DNA from: SIG710 sp045648605
GTDB taxonomy: Bacteria > Bacillota > Clostridia > Oscillospirales > CAG-272
Direction of reading: 5' to 3'
Assembly: GCA_045648605.1 (NCBI GenBank)
Contig: JAZROG010000106.1
Span: 1 to 25,959 of the forward strand
Length of the DNA: 25,959 bases
In this document: positions 15,520 to 24,286 of the stretch, piece after piece
Position numbering within the stretch: position 1 is the stretch's first letter
Layout of the letters: every line of letters starts with the position of its first letter
Position numbers and translations under genes: made by a program
The notes under the pieces: generated by a model
The model's database searches: none
What the model saw: the letters and a program-made list of their open reading frames with translations, nothing else
Told to the model about the DNA's origin: nothing

Positions 15520-15614
15520 AAGGAATATACTCCCTTGTCGTGCATTTCATAAAGCTGCTTTATAATGCCTTCCTCGGTAAGCTCGCAAAAATAAAGTTTT
15601 TTGAAAAAACGAAT
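15489..15614 (-). pseudogene. Coding-like remnant of 41 codons
   Basis: This minus-strand frame between two stops reads like protein (LYFCELTEEGIIKQLYEMHD, then KGVYSLYQ). It then runs into the inverted repeat, where it ends. There is no start codon with a ribosome site and no family I recognise. It is probably a gene fragment left by the same decay that truncated the neighbouring dehydrogenase; chance coding cannot be excluded. Confidence 0.3.
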
Positions 15615-15627
15615 TTATAAGCAAATA

Positions 15628-15990
15628 TTATTGTTTTTTTCTGCAGCCGTCTATCTGGATATTCTGACCGGAAATATAGCTTGCCTCGTCGCTTGCAAGA
15701 TAGCAAATAAGGCTCGCATTCTCTCTGTCTGTTCCCGTTCTTCCTATAAAAGCAAGATCAGTAGGCTGATAGGAATCCATATCCTCATTCATAGATGAGC
15801 TTACGCTTCCGGGAGAAACAGCATTCACGAGAACTCCCTTTTCCGTGACTTCCTTGGCAAGAGCCCTTGTCATTGCGATAACAGCGCCCTTTGTTGCCGA
15901 ATAATGAACCATATTGGCATTTCCGTAAACACCGGCAACAGATGAAACATTTATTATTCTGCCGTATCCTCGCTCTATCATCCCGGATAA
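15628..15990 (-). pseudogene. Short-chain dehydrogenase, 5' half missing
   Basis: About 118 codons of the C-terminal half of an SDR/FabG-like oxidoreductase remain, ending at TAA 15628. Visible are the catalytic serine region GRIINVSSVAG, the YxxxK pair in HYSATKGAVIAMTRALAKE, NAVSPGSVSSSMN and the family-typical end CYLASDEASYISGQNIQIDG. A complete SDR has about 245 residues and opens with a Rossmann TGxxxGIG motif; nothing of that is present upstream. Recognisable homology stops near 15980-16017, where the strand is occupied by the divergent AraC gene. It therefore appears truncated by a deletion that removed the NAD(P)-binding half, and should be non-functional as a dehydrogenase. Confidence 0.7.
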
Positions 15991-15997
15991 AACCGCT

Positions 15998-16753
15998 ATG
16001 GAAAACAAAAGCTTCATAATAACCGAATATTTCCCCCCCTTACCTGCCTTCGACAAAAAAGGGCATAAAATTGAATTTGAGAGCAGATATTCTTCAAGCT
16101 TCATAATCACATTCAGCGGCAGGATCAAATTTACCACAAAGCAAAATGTTTATTTTTGCGACAAAGACCATCCCATATTTCTGCCCGAGGGACTCAATTA
16201 CACAAATGAATGTATAGAAGATGCCGAAAGCATAGTTTTCAATTTCAAAACAACAAATTTTTCTTTGGAACCAATGTACCTTTCACCCATCCCCGAAAAC
16301 ATTGTCAGAATAAAATATGAAAACATGAATCAAGCCCCATTTCTCGGTTCGCCAATGTGTGATATTACCGTTCTTAACGAGCTGTATTCTCTTGCGGAAA
16401 AGCTTTTTATGGGTAAATTAAAAAATCAAAATTCGGGCACATCACATAAAGCCATCGAAATTGCACTCGAATTTATGATGAAAAATTATAACAAAAGCGA
16501 TATTTCTTCAAAAGATATTGCAGCTGCCTGCTTCATCAGCGAAATATATCTCCGCAAGCTCTTTATGAAAGATCTCGGTACAACTCCTTTTAAAAAGCTC
16601 ACCGAAATTCGAATGTCAAAGGCTTCCCTGCTCCTTATGGAAAAAAGACCCATTTCGGAAATTGCGGAAAGAGTCGGATATTCGGATATCTATTCCTTTA
16701 GCCGCGCTTTTAAGAACTTTTACGGAAAATCTCCCTCAAAGTCGGCTTTATAA
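15998..16753 (+). CDS. AraC family transcriptional regulator
   Basis: A 251-aa regulator. The N-terminal part (about 1-150) resembles the cupin-like sensor half of clostridial AraC regulators (DHPIFLPEGLNYTNEC, ESIVFNF). The C-terminal part (about 160-251) is the double helix-turn-helix, with DISSKDIAAACFISEIYLRK and the second HTH ISEIAERVGYSDIYSFSRAF. The effector and targets are unknown. No Shine-Dalgarno sequence is seen before ATG 15998, and the frame stays open upstream into antisense of the dehydrogenase remnant. The gene therefore seems to start at or just after a deletion junction and may have lost its native promoter and ribosome site. The body is intact. Confidence 0.8.
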   Translation: MENKSFIITEYFPPLPAFDKKGHKIEFESRYSSSFIITFSGRIKFTTKQNVYFCDKDHPIFLPEGLNYTNECIEDAESIVFNFKTTNFSLEPMYLSPIPENIVRIKYENMNQAPFLGSPMCDITVLNELYSLAEKLFMGKLKNQNSGTSHKAIEIALEFMMKNYNKSDISSKDIAAACFISEIYLRKLFMKDLGTTPFKKLTEIRMSKASLLLMEKRPISEIAERVGYSDIYSFSRAFKNFYGKSPSKSAL

Positions 16754-16765
16754 GTCTTTTCCCCC

Positions 16766-16794
16766 TTGACAAAATGACGAAAATGTGTTAAAAT
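16766..16794 (+). promoter_or_regulatory. Promoter of pheST T-box transcript
   Basis: TTGACA (16766-16771), 17-bp spacer, TAAAAT (16789-16794), beginning 12 bp after the AraC stop codon. Confidence 0.85.
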
Positions 16795-16799
16795 ACTGT

Positions 16800-17060
16800 A
16801 GTTATATATCAAATGCTGTGAAAAAGTCAGCGTTTTTCGCAAAGCGCAGAGCAGAGACGGTTCGACATTGGCTGAAATCGACCGCTGCAGCTGAAAAATC
16901 GCATTTCCCTTTGGAGCAGATCGGGTGAAATCTTCAGTAGTCCGATTCGGGTCGTTCCGTTAAAAACGGTATGAGTTGTCCGTGCTTGCACGGAAATTCA
17001 GGTGGTAACACGAAGCAAACGCTCCGTCCTGAAATATGGACGGAGCTTATTTTTTTATTT
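16800..17060 (+). promoter_or_regulatory. T-box riboswitch (Phe) controlling pheST
   Basis: The leader between promoter and pheS carries T-box hallmarks in order: the Stem I AG-bulge region (GCAGAGACGG) with distal arm, the closing segment CCCTTTGGAGC, a stem closed by ATCGG/CCGAT containing CAGTAG, a short stem CCGTTAAAAACGG, and the T-box core AGGTGGTAACACG (17000-17012) that pairs with an uncharged tRNA acceptor end. The likely specifier codon is TTC (16905-16907), matching Phe, just before CCCTTTGGAGC; its assignment is by position and context. Uncharged tRNA-Phe would stabilise the antiterminator and let pheST be transcribed. Confidence 0.9.
17021..17060 (+). terminator. T-box terminator hairpin
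   Basis: GCTCCGTCC / GGACGGAGC with 8-nt loop followed by TTATTTTTTTATTT. The 5' arm lies just downstream of the T-box core, so antiterminator and terminator are mutually exclusive. Confidence 0.92.
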
Positions 17061-17089
17061 GTAAATTATTAGAAAGGATAGATATAGCC

Positions 17090-18118
17090 ATGATGGAAGA
17101 AAAGATTCGCGAAATACGCGAAGAGATCGAAAACGGAATCGACACATTCGATTCTTCAAAGGCTCTTTACGAATTCAGAAAGACCTTCCTCGATAATAAG
17201 GAAGGTAAGATCGCACAGCTTATGAAGGGCATGAAGGATGTTCCAAAGGAGGATCGTCCCGCCTTTGGTAAGGTCGTAAATGAAATAAAGGAATGGGCTA
17301 TCGCACGCTTTGAGGAGACCGATGCAAAAATGAAGAGCATCGAGCTCAAAAAGAGAAACGAGGCAGAGGCTGTTGATGTTACAATGCCTGCTGTTTCGGC
17401 TAAAACAGGAACACTTCACCCCGACACACTTATAGTAAACGAGCTTATCGACATTTTTGCCGGAATGGGCTTTGAGGTTTTCGAGGGCAACGAGATCGAG
17501 AACGATTATTATAACTTCACCGCTCTCAACACTCCCGAGGATCACCCCGCACGCGATATGCAGGACACATTCTATGTTTCAAAGGATTTTCTGCTCCGCA
17601 CACAGACCTCTGCAGGTCAGATACACGTTATGGAGAACAAAAAGCCTCCCATTAAGATACTTTCTCCCGGAAAGGTTTTCCGCTCCGACGATGATGCTAC
17701 CCACTCCCCTATGTTCTCCCAGATGGAAGGCCTTGTGGTAGATAAGGGCATCACTCTCTGCGACCTTAAGGGTATGCTTGATACATTCTCTGCGCAGATA
17801 TTCGGCGAGGGTGTTGTCACCCGTCTCCGCCCTTCATATTTCCCCTTCACCGAACCTTCTGTTGAGGTTGACGTAAGCTGCTTCCAGTGCGGCGGCAAGG
17901 GATGTAAGCTCTGCAAGGGCACGGGATGGATCGAGGTTCTCGGCGCAGGCGTTGTAAACCGCCATGTTCTCGAAAACTGCGGCATCGACCCCGATGAATA
18001 TTCGGGATTTGCCTTCGGTATGGGCGTTGAGAGAATCGCAATGCTGAAATACGGCATTAACAATATTAAGACCCTCTTCGAATCCGACACAAGATTCGCA
18101 GAGCAATTCAAGAACTAA
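17090..18118 (+). CDS. pheS: Phenylalanyl-tRNA synthetase alpha subunit
   Basis: A 342-aa class II synthetase subunit. With PheT it forms the alpha2-beta2 enzyme that charges tRNA-Phe. After an N-terminal coiled coil come the catalytic motifs: DHPARDMQDTFYV, LRTQTSAGQIHVM, KVFRSDDDATHSPMFSQMEG (motif 2), FPFTEPSVEVDV and GFAFGMGVERIAML (motif 3). A CxxC-x4-CxxC cluster (CFQCGGKGCKLC) is present, as in several PheS proteins. The start is ATG 17090 with AAAGGA upstream; the frame extends back into the T-box terminator, which cannot be coding. Confidence 0.97.
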   Translation: MMEEKIREIREEIENGIDTFDSSKALYEFRKTFLDNKEGKIAQLMKGMKDVPKEDRPAFGKVVNEIKEWAIARFEETDAKMKSIELKKRNEAEAVDVTMPAVSAKTGTLHPDTLIVNELIDIFAGMGFEVFEGNEIENDYYNFTALNTPEDHPARDMQDTFYVSKDFLLRTQTSAGQIHVMENKKPPIKILSPGKVFRSDDDATHSPMFSQMEGLVVDKGITLCDLKGMLDTFSAQIFGEGVVTRLRPSYFPFTEPSVEVDVSCFQCGGKGCKLCKGTGWIEVLGAGVVNRHVLENCGIDPDEYSGFAFGMGVERIAMLKYGINNIKTLFESDTRFAEQFKN

Positions 18119-18133
18119 GGAGGAGGATGGAAA

Positions 18134-20551
18134 ATGTTAGCACCGCTTAGTTGGCTTAAGGATTATGTTGATATTGACGTTCCCGCAAAGGAGCTTGAAA
18201 GACTGCTTTTCTCGGTAGGCTTTGAGGTTGAAGAGCTTATAGAGCTTGGCAAGGATATTTCGGGAGTTGTGGTTGGAGAGGTTAAAACCTGCGAGCTTAT
18301 TCCCGACACACACATTCATATTTGCACCGTTGATTGCGGAGATAAGGGTACCTTCCAGATCTGCTGCGGCGCAGATAATGTAAAAGCAGGCGGCAGATAT
18401 CCCGTCGCTCTTGTTGGCGCAACGGTTTATGCAACCGCAAAGGACCATGTTACAATCGAAGGCGTTATGACCATCAAAAAGGGCAAGCTCCGCGGAGTTG
18501 ATTCCGAGGGTATGCTCTGTTCGGGTGTTGAGATAGGTGTGAACGAGGATATGTACGAGGGCGGCGGATATTGCGGTCTGCTCGTGCTTCCCGAGGATGC
18601 TCCTCTCGGCGCTGATGTCAAGAGCATCGTTGGTCTTGACGATTATATTTTTGATATCGCCATCACCGCAAACCGCCCCGACTGCCAGAGCATCATCGGT
18701 ATCGCCCGTGAGGTTGCGGCTGTTCTCAAGAAGCCCTTCAAAATGCCCGCTCTCGACTATACAGAAAACGGCAAGGGACTTGATTTTGACGTAACTGTCA
18801 AAGCTCCCGACCTTTGCCCCAGATATATCGGTCATTATGTTTCGGACATCAAGATGGGCAAGTCTCCCGCTTGGATGCGCCGCAGACTCAGCATGGTGGG
18901 TATCAATTCTATCTCAAATATCGTTGATATTACAAACTACGTGCTCAAGGAATTCGGTCAGCCTATGCACGCCTTTGACCTTGCCGATCTTCAGAACAGT
19001 GAGATCGTGGTAAGACGCGCTGAAAATGGCGAAAAGATAGTTACCCTTGACGAAAAGGAATTTGAACTGAACGAAAACAAACTCGTTATCTGCGATGGCA
19101 ACCGTCCCGTTGCTCTTGCGGGAATCATGGGTGGTCTCAATTCCGAAATCAAGGATACCACAAAGGATGTCATTTTTGAAGCGGCAAAATTTGCCCGTGA
19201 TAACGTAAGAAAAACATCGAGAGCACTTGGTCAAAGCTCGGATTCAAGCTCACGCTTCGAAAAGGGCGTTGACGAATATTCCACACAGTGCGGCATGAAG
19301 CGCGCACTTCACCTTGTGGAAGAGCTTGGCTGCGGAAAGGTCTCCTCCGTTCATGTTGAAAGAAGCGTAAGCGGAGAAATCGCCCCCACACCTCTCACAG
19401 TAAGCGTTAAAAAGATGAATGATGTTCTTGGAATCACAGTTCCCGATGCTGAAATAATTCGCCATCTCGATGCTCTTGGCTTTGAGCCGAAAATCAATGG
19501 TGATGAGCTTAGTCTTATGATCCCTCCCTACCGTGATGATATCGAGGGGCATGTTCAGGATATCGCAGAGGAGGTTATTCGCTCCTACGGCTATGATAAT
19601 ATCGTTCCCACATTCCTTAAATGCGCAAGCGTTACCTGTGGCGGACTTAATGCGGCACAGAAAACCGTGAACCGCGTTAAGAAGACACTCTGCTATGAGG
19701 GATATAGTGAGTCCATGTTCTATTCCTTCTTCTCTCCAAAGGATCTTGATATGCTGAAATTCCCGGAGGATGCAAAGGAAAGACACGCGATCAGACTTCT
19801 CAACCCCATAAGCGAGGATCTTTCGCTTATGAGAACAACTCTTGTGCCTTCCATGGTAAATGCGGCAGTGAGAAATCTCCGCCGTGTCAACACAGAGGGC
19901 AGATTCTTCGAAATAGCAAGCATTTTTGAAGCAGATGAGCTTCCTCTCACAAATTATCCCAAAGAGCACAAGATGCTTTCAATCGGCGCATTTGGCGATA
20001 GCGAAACATTCTTCACATTCAAGGGCGCGACAGAGGCGCTTGCAAAGGAATTCGGCATTGAATTCAAATATGATAAGGGTGAAGTTCAATATCTCCACCC
20101 CGGAATGACAGCAAATATACTTCTTGACGGCGAAATCGTCGGATTTATGGGCAAGCTCGCTTACGACATTTGTGAAGAGCTTGCAATAGAAAAGCCTGTA
20201 TTTGTTGCAGAGCTTGACTATGAAAAGATTGCTGAAAAGTTCAATACCAACATCGTTTACAAGCCAATTTCCAAATTTACCGCAGAAAAGCGCGACCTTG
20301 CTCTCGTTATGAGCGAGGAGATCACCTGCGGAGCAGTTGAGGAAGCTATAAAATCCTCCTGCAAGTATATCACAAGCGTTAATCTCTTTGATGTTTACCG
20401 CAGTGAACAGATCGGTGCAGGTAAAAAGAGTATGGCATTTAGCCTGACCTTCACCCCCGATGACCACGAGTTCACGGGCGAAGAAATTGACGGATATGTA
20501 AATAAAATTCTCCGTAAACTTGCTTACACAATGCGGATCGAGATAAGATGA
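18134..20551 (+). CDS. pheT: Phenylalanyl-tRNA synthetase beta subunit
   Basis: An 805-aa subunit of normal length. Domains in order: N-terminal PLSWLKDYVDID and a tRNA-binding OB domain (about 40-150, with ICCGADNV), the B3/B4 editing domain (about 210-385, with ITNYVLKEFGQPMHAFD and GIMGG), the B5 domain (about 400-475), the synthetase-like core (about 480-690) and the C-terminal anticodon-binding FDX-ACB domain (about 710-805, with KRDLALVM and FSLTFTPDD). The editing domain hydrolyses mischarged Tyr-tRNA-Phe in known enzymes. ATG 18134 follows GGAGGAGG, 15 nt after pheS; both are read from the T-box transcript and end at the terminator at 20569. Confidence 0.97.
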   Translation: MLAPLSWLKDYVDIDVPAKELERLLFSVGFEVEELIELGKDISGVVVGEVKTCELIPDTHIHICTVDCGDKGTFQICCGADNVKAGGRYPVALVGATVYATAKDHVTIEGVMTIKKGKLRGVDSEGMLCSGVEIGVNEDMYEGGGYCGLLVLPEDAPLGADVKSIVGLDDYIFDIAITANRPDCQSIIGIAREVAAVLKKPFKMPALDYTENGKGLDFDVTVKAPDLCPRYIGHYVSDIKMGKSPAWMRRRLSMVGINSISNIVDITNYVLKEFGQPMHAFDLADLQNSEIVVRRAENGEKIVTLDEKEFELNENKLVICDGNRPVALAGIMGGLNSEIKDTTKDVIFEAAKFARDNVRKTSRALGQSSDSSSRFEKGVDEYSTQCGMKRALHLVEELGCGKVSSVHVERSVSGEIAPTPLTVSVKKMNDVLGITVPDAEIIRHLDALGFEPKINGDELSLMIPPYRDDIEGHVQDIAEEVIRSYGYDNIVPTFLKCASVTCGGLNAAQKTVNRVKKTLCYEGYSESMFYSFFSPKDLDMLKFPEDAKERHAIRLLNPISEDLSLMRTTLVPSMVNAAVRNLRRVNTEGRFFEIASIFEADELPLTNYPKEHKMLSIGAFGDSETFFTFKGATEALAKEFGIEFKYDKGEVQYLHPGMTANILLDGEIVGFMGKLAYDICEELAIEKPVFVAELDYEKIAEKFNTNIVYKPISKFTAEKRDLALVMSEEITCGAVEEAIKSSCKYITSVNLFDVYRSEQIGAGKKSMAFSLTFTPDDHEFTGEEIDGYVNKILRKLAYTMRIEIR

Positions 20552-20568
20552 TTAAACATAATATAATC

Positions 20569-20600
20569 GAGAGGTTCGCCAAATGGTGAACCTCTCTTTT
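20569..20600 (+). terminator. Terminator of pheST
   Basis: GAGAGGTTCGCC / GGTGAACCTCTC (one G-T wobble) with a 4-nt loop followed by TTTT. Confidence 0.85.
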
Positions 20601-20605
20601 CAAAC

Positions 20606-21050
20606 AGGAATTTGTCGGTGTGTGAGAGCGTTGTCGGATAAAAGTTTTGGTCAAGCTTTTTTTAAAGTTTGCGTGGTCAAGCGCACGTGCGCTTGCCGCC
20701 ACCGCAGTGGCGGAACGCTCTTGGCGGCGCTTTCTTTTTGCCAAGCTTTTTCTTTGCGCCTGTCGCATCAAAGAAAAAGCGGGCAATGGGTTTGAATGTG
20801 CGTAATTTAGTGTTATAAATATTAAGCTTGCACCTCGGCAGTTAACTAAATATTATAAGTGCAAATCGTTTACCCGCTTTTTCTTTGACACCGCAAACGC
20901 AAAGAAAAAGTTTGGCAAAAAGAAACGCGTATAAAGGTGTTTCGCCTCTACGGAGGCGCCCGGCGATGTCGCCGGCTCACACAAGCTTTTGAAAAAGTTT
21001 GATCAAAACTTACAACTACAACGCTCACGATAACTATTCGACAAATTCCT
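20606..21050. repeat. Composite inverted-repeat element A (445 bp, MITE-like)
   Basis: This gene-free stretch between convergent genes is a nested near-palindrome. Perfect 12-bp ends (AGGAATTTGTCG at 20606, CGACAAATTCCT at 21039) enclose a second pair (AAGTTTTGGTCAAGC-type at about 20642, mirrored near 20980-21010). Inside lie GC-rich hairpin modules: CCACCGCAGTGGCG at 20699 and a 42-nt module at 20939-20980. The centre holds an extended inverted repeat at 20734-20922. No protein-coding frame is convincing. Element B (25521-25808) shares these modules: the 42-nt module differs at only 3 positions. This suggests a non-autonomous repeat family spread through the genome. Confidence 0.7.
20734..20922. 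repeat. Inner long inverted repeat of element A
   Basis: Arms 20734-20757 and 20899-20922 are 24-nt reverse complements with one mismatch. Inside them a second perfect pair of 16 nt (TCAAAGAAAAAGCGGG at 20768, CCCGCTTTTTCTTTGA at 20873) closes an AT-rich core of about 90 bp. This core part is absent from element B, so it looks like an insertion or extra nesting level. Confidence 0.7.
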
Positions 21051-21086
21051 ATTTATATTGATTTATCATTTGAAACAGGCGCGCAA

Positions 21087-21114
21087 AAGGGCTGTCGCAT
21101 ATGCGACAGCCCTT
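21087..21114 (-). terminator. Terminator of SLH gene pair
   Basis: A perfect 28-bp palindrome (arms AAGGGCTGTCGCAT / ATGCGACAGCCCTT) lies 27 bp after the stop codon at 21141 and is followed on the minus strand by TTTT. Confidence 0.7.
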
Positions 21115-21140
21115 AAAAGATATTTATTAGCTATTTTTTA

Positions 21141-23054
21141 TTACTTTGCAGCTGCTGCAACGTAGCCGAAGTACCATGTACCCTCAACAACGTCATCGTA
21201 AGAGCAGCTTGTACCTGCCTGTGCGCCTGTGATGTTGTTGATAATAACTGTAAGCTCGTTACGCTTAATATTGTTCTCGGGAGCGAATGTTCCATCGCCA
21301 TTACCGTTAACAAGCTTTGCATTAGCGCAAGCATTTACATACTTAGCAGCCCAACCGCTAACATCTGTGAAGCCTGCATCCTCAGCACCCTCAACATCAA
21401 GTCCCATAATGTTGCAGATCATTGTTGCAACCTCTGCACGAGTGATGTTTTCGTTGCCTCTGAAGGTCTTATCCTCATAACCCTTGATGATACCTGCAGC
21501 TGTGCACATATCAACAAGTGCCTTGTACTCGTCAGCAACGTCTGTAAGCTCGAGAGGAGCGTTTGTTGTCTTGATATCGAATACGTTAGCAAGAGCCTTG
21601 ATAACTTCATATCTTGTAGCAAAAGCTTCAGGCTCGAAGTTGTCTCCGCGTCCGTTCATATACTTGATATTAGCAGCATCAGCCTTAAGAGTTACGCTTG
21701 TTTCAACAACAGGTGTAGTGGGCTTAACTGTTGTGGCATTGTTCTTTTCTTCCATCAGCTTATTATAGTAAAGGACAAGTATTGCAAGATCAGTGCCACT
21801 AGCCTTCTTAGGAATGGTGTATGTAACAACAATCTCGCCTACCTTTGCACCGGAAGCATCAACTACATTATATGTTACAGGAACGATCTGCTCTTCCTCG
21901 GTCTTCTCAAAAGAACCGTCTGCTGCAACTACCTCATTTGCAACGAGTTCAAACTCGTAATCATAAGGAAGATCAACATTGAGAGCAGGAAGCTTGGATA
22001 CGCGAGGATCAACAGGCATATCTGTATCGATATTTGCTTTTGCGATAATAGCATCAACGAGCTCACCTTCAGCAACGAATGTAGGCTCAACTGTGGTATC
22101 AGTAAGAACGATATTGGTATTAGCTACAGTAACGCCTTCGACCTTGTAAACCCCGCCATAATTAACAACCTTTTCGTTGTCGAAGACAACAGGATAGCCC
22201 TTGCCAAGTGCTTCAGCAGCGGCCGCTTCAACGGACTTGATTTCGATATCGCTACCTTCAACTGCAGGCCAAAGCTCAACACCTGTAAGCTTTGCCTCAG
22301 CCTTAGCGATTGTGAGGGTTCCTGTAAGAGTCAGGGACTTGTAGCCGGTCTTGGAAACAACAGCAGTAACCTCGTATGTGCCTGCATCTGTGAATTCACA
22401 CTTTGTAACCTTCTTGCCGTTTACTGTCCACGCAACCTTCATACCGTCACCGAGACCGTTGATAGTAAAGCCATGTGCATTGCCATCATAAACAACTTCG
22501 GTTTCGCCGGAAAGGGAAAGATCATCAAGAGGAAGCTGACCTACAGAAGAATTGTTTGCAACAAAAGCGACCGCTTCTCCATCCTTATTTTCAACATCCG
22601 CTTCGACCTTAATCTCTGTAAACTTTTCCGAATCAAGAATATCAAATGTAAAGCCGATAAGTTTACCCGAAGGTTGTACAAACGCCTCTTTACCAGGGAT
22701 AGGCAGATCGAAAGCCATGAATGCTACAATATCAAGTGTCGCCAAGTCCAGACCGGCTTCCACATTAGTTAATTTCGTTCCATTCTGAAGGACTGTATCC
22801 ATCCCTCCGGCACCATTAGTATCAACGCTTACGGGACGAATAACTGTTTTGTCAAAAGAAAGGGTTGCGTTAATTGCAAAAAAACCGGGGTTGTTTGCCA
22901 TATTGAGCACGACGTGAACTGTGTCATTATCAACTTTTTCAACGACAACAGAAAGTGTAAACTCACCTGCGGCAACAGTGCCGATTGCAAATGTTCCAAT
23001 GCAACCAACGATCATAAGTGTGGCGAGAAAGAAGCTTAAAATTCTCTTTTTCAT
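21141..23054 (-). CDS. SLH-anchored surface protein with cohesin-like and Ig-like domains
   Basis: A 637-aa secreted protein. Signal peptide 1-29 (ending TVAA). Residues about 31-175 form a cohesin-type beta-sandwich (VHVVLNMANNPGFFAINATL, then SFDKTVIRPVSV). About 178-255 form an Ig/MBG-type repeat (VVYDGNAHGFTINGL, DAGTYEVTAVVSKTGYKSLT). About 255-430 is unassigned beta-rich sequence. Three SLH repeats fill about 455-637 (FEPEAFATRYEVIKAL, KGYEDKTFRGNENITRAEVA, NGNGDGTFAPENNIKRNE). SLH triplets bind pyruvylated secondary cell-wall polymer. No dockerin partner is seen in the window. The start is ATG 23054 with AAAGGAGA upstream. It lies 83 nt behind the related gene at 23138-24286 and probably shares its promoter. 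Confidence 0.88.
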   Translation of the reverse strand: MKKRILSFFLATLMIVGCIGTFAIGTVAAGEFTLSVVVEKVDNDTVHVVLNMANNPGFFAINATLSFDKTVIRPVSVDTNGAGGMDTVLQNGTKLTNVEAGLDLATLDIVAFMAFDLPIPGKEAFVQPSGKLIGFTFDILDSEKFTEIKVEADVENKDGEAVAFVANNSSVGQLPLDDLSLSGETEVVYDGNAHGFTINGLGDGMKVAWTVNGKKVTKCEFTDAGTYEVTAVVSKTGYKSLTLTGTLTIAKAEAKLTGVELWPAVEGSDIEIKSVEAAAAEALGKGYPVVFDNEKVVNYGGVYKVEGVTVANTNIVLTDTTVEPTFVAEGELVDAIIAKANIDTDMPVDPRVSKLPALNVDLPYDYEFELVANEVVAADGSFEKTEEEQIVPVTYNVVDASGAKVGEIVVTYTIPKKASGTDLAILVLYYNKLMEEKNNATTVKPTTPVVETSVTLKADAANIKYMNGRGDNFEPEAFATRYEVIKALANVFDIKTTNAPLELTDVADEYKALVDMCTAAGIIKGYEDKTFRGNENITRAEVATMICNIMGLDVEGAEDAGFTDVSGWAAKYVNACANAKLVNGNGDGTFAPENNIKRNELTVIINNITGAQAGTSCSYDDVVEGTWYFGYVAAAAK

Positions 23055-23137
23055 TGTTTTTCTCCTTTTTGGAAGTATTAAAATTATTCTTTATATAAAG
23101 ATGAGAGGAACTCATCGAGTTTCCGAAGAAACAAATT

Positions 23138-24286
23138 TTATTTGGAATAAGCCTTAGCGGCTGCTGCCACCTGCTTGAAATACCATCTGCCGGAATCAAC
23201 GTCTCCATAAATGCAACTTGTCGCAGCATCAACATCCGCACCTGTTATACGGTTGATAAGAGTTGCAACCTCTGCTCTTGTGATAAGACCGTTAGGATCG
23301 AACATACCTGTGTCTCTTCCCTTAACATATCCTGCCTTTGCAACAGCATTTACATAAGGAACATACCAATTGCTGCCCTTTACATCGGGGAAGCCCTGAT
23401 CCTTAGCCTTCTTTATATCAAGACCCATCAGATTAACTATGAAAACACAGAACTCTGCACGAGTGATCGTATTATCGCCCTTAAATGTACCGTCATCATA
23501 TCCCTTTACAACGCCTGCGGTTGCAAAAAGATTGACCATAGCCTTATATTTGGGAGAAACATCCTTAAAGCCCTTATTCTGTGCCATAACGTCAACATCA
23601 AAGAGATTATAGAAGCATTCAAGAACCTCATATCTTGTTGCATTTGCATCCGGTTCAAACTTGGTACTGCTTCTGCCTGCCATGTACTTTATCTTGCTCG
23701 CCTTTGTTCTGAGCTTGATAGTACCCTTGACTTCATCCTTTGTGTCCTCTTCCTTCTTGTCGTTGTCCTTTTTTTCACCTGCCACAACATTGACAGATCC
23801 GGCCGTAGTATTGACAGACACATCATCTAACTCCTGATTTGTTGCATCAGAGCATTCAAGAGTTATCACAGAAGATATATCGGTAGCGCTGTTATTGACC
23901 TTGAAGGTTACCTTGAAGAATGTTCCGTTTTTCGAAGAATCCTCAGCTCCGAACATAGTGATTGCAAGAAGCTCGTCGGAAACCTTAAAGTTAGGAGCAT
24001 TGAGGTTTGACATAACCGTAACTCCTGTAAGAGCACTTCCCTGATTAACGGCAATAGGAGTAAGAACACTGCTGTCATACGACAAATAAGTATCCATTCC
24101 CGCGATACCGGGGTTATTTGACATATTTATGAAGACTGTAATCTCGCCGCCTGCTTCAACCTCTCCGCCCACAACAGTGAGTGTGGGATTACCTGCAGCA
24201 ACAGAAAAGCCTGTGAAGCAAGAGAAGCACATAAGGAAAGCAAAAAGCGCCGAAAGTGCCTTAAAAAACAACTTTGATTTTTTCAT
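23138..24286 (-). CDS. SLH-anchored surface protein with cohesin-like domain
   Basis: A 382-aa secreted protein. Signal peptide about 1-31 (ending SVAA). A cohesin-like domain (about 33-170) contains GGEITVFINMSNNPGIAGMD and LSYDSSVLTPIAV. A Lys/Asp/Glu linker (about 172-190) leads to three SLH repeats (about 200-382) with FEPDANATRYEVLECF, KGYDDGTFKGDNTITRAEF and KGRDTGMFDPNGLITRAEVA. It is a shorter paralogue of the downstream protein: cohesin, linker, the shared entry KASKIKYM/AANIKYM and SLH triplet agree, while the Ig-like insert is missing. Two ATGs stand in tandem (24289, 24286); the second has the better spacing from GGAGG. First gene after a perfect consensus promoter, so probably abundant. 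Confidence 0.88.
   Translation of the reverse strand: MKKSKLFFKALSALFAFLMCFSCFTGFSVAAGNPTLTVVGGEVEAGGEITVFINMSNNPGIAGMDTYLSYDSSVLTPIAVNQGSALTGVTVMSNLNAPNFKVSDELLAITMFGAEDSSKNGTFFKVTFKVNNSATDISSVITLECSDATNQELDDVSVNTTAGSVNVVAGEKKDNDKKEEDTKDEVKGTIKLRTKASKIKYMAGRSSTKFEPDANATRYEVLECFYNLFDVDVMAQNKGFKDVSPKYKAMVNLFATAGVVKGYDDGTFKGDNTITRAEFCVFIVNLMGLDIKKAKDQGFPDVKGSNWYVPYVNAVAKAGYVKGRDTGMFDPNGLITRAEVATLINRITGADVDAATSCIYGDVDSGRWYFKQVAAAAKAYSK

Noticed and set aside
16017..16137. N-terminal extension of the dehydrogenase frame
   Set aside because: It is antisense to the AraC sensor domain and shows no Rossmann motif; homology fades here.
17036..17089. Upstream extension of pheS
   Set aside because: It overlaps the T-box terminator stem and its T-run.
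19250..19969. 239-codon minus-strand frame within pheT
   Set aside because: Antisense shadow of a highly conserved gene, no start signals.
20606..21050. CRISPR array or insertion sequence in the repeat-rich gap
   Set aside because: No regularly spaced direct repeats with spacers and no transposase frame; symmetry is inverted and nested.
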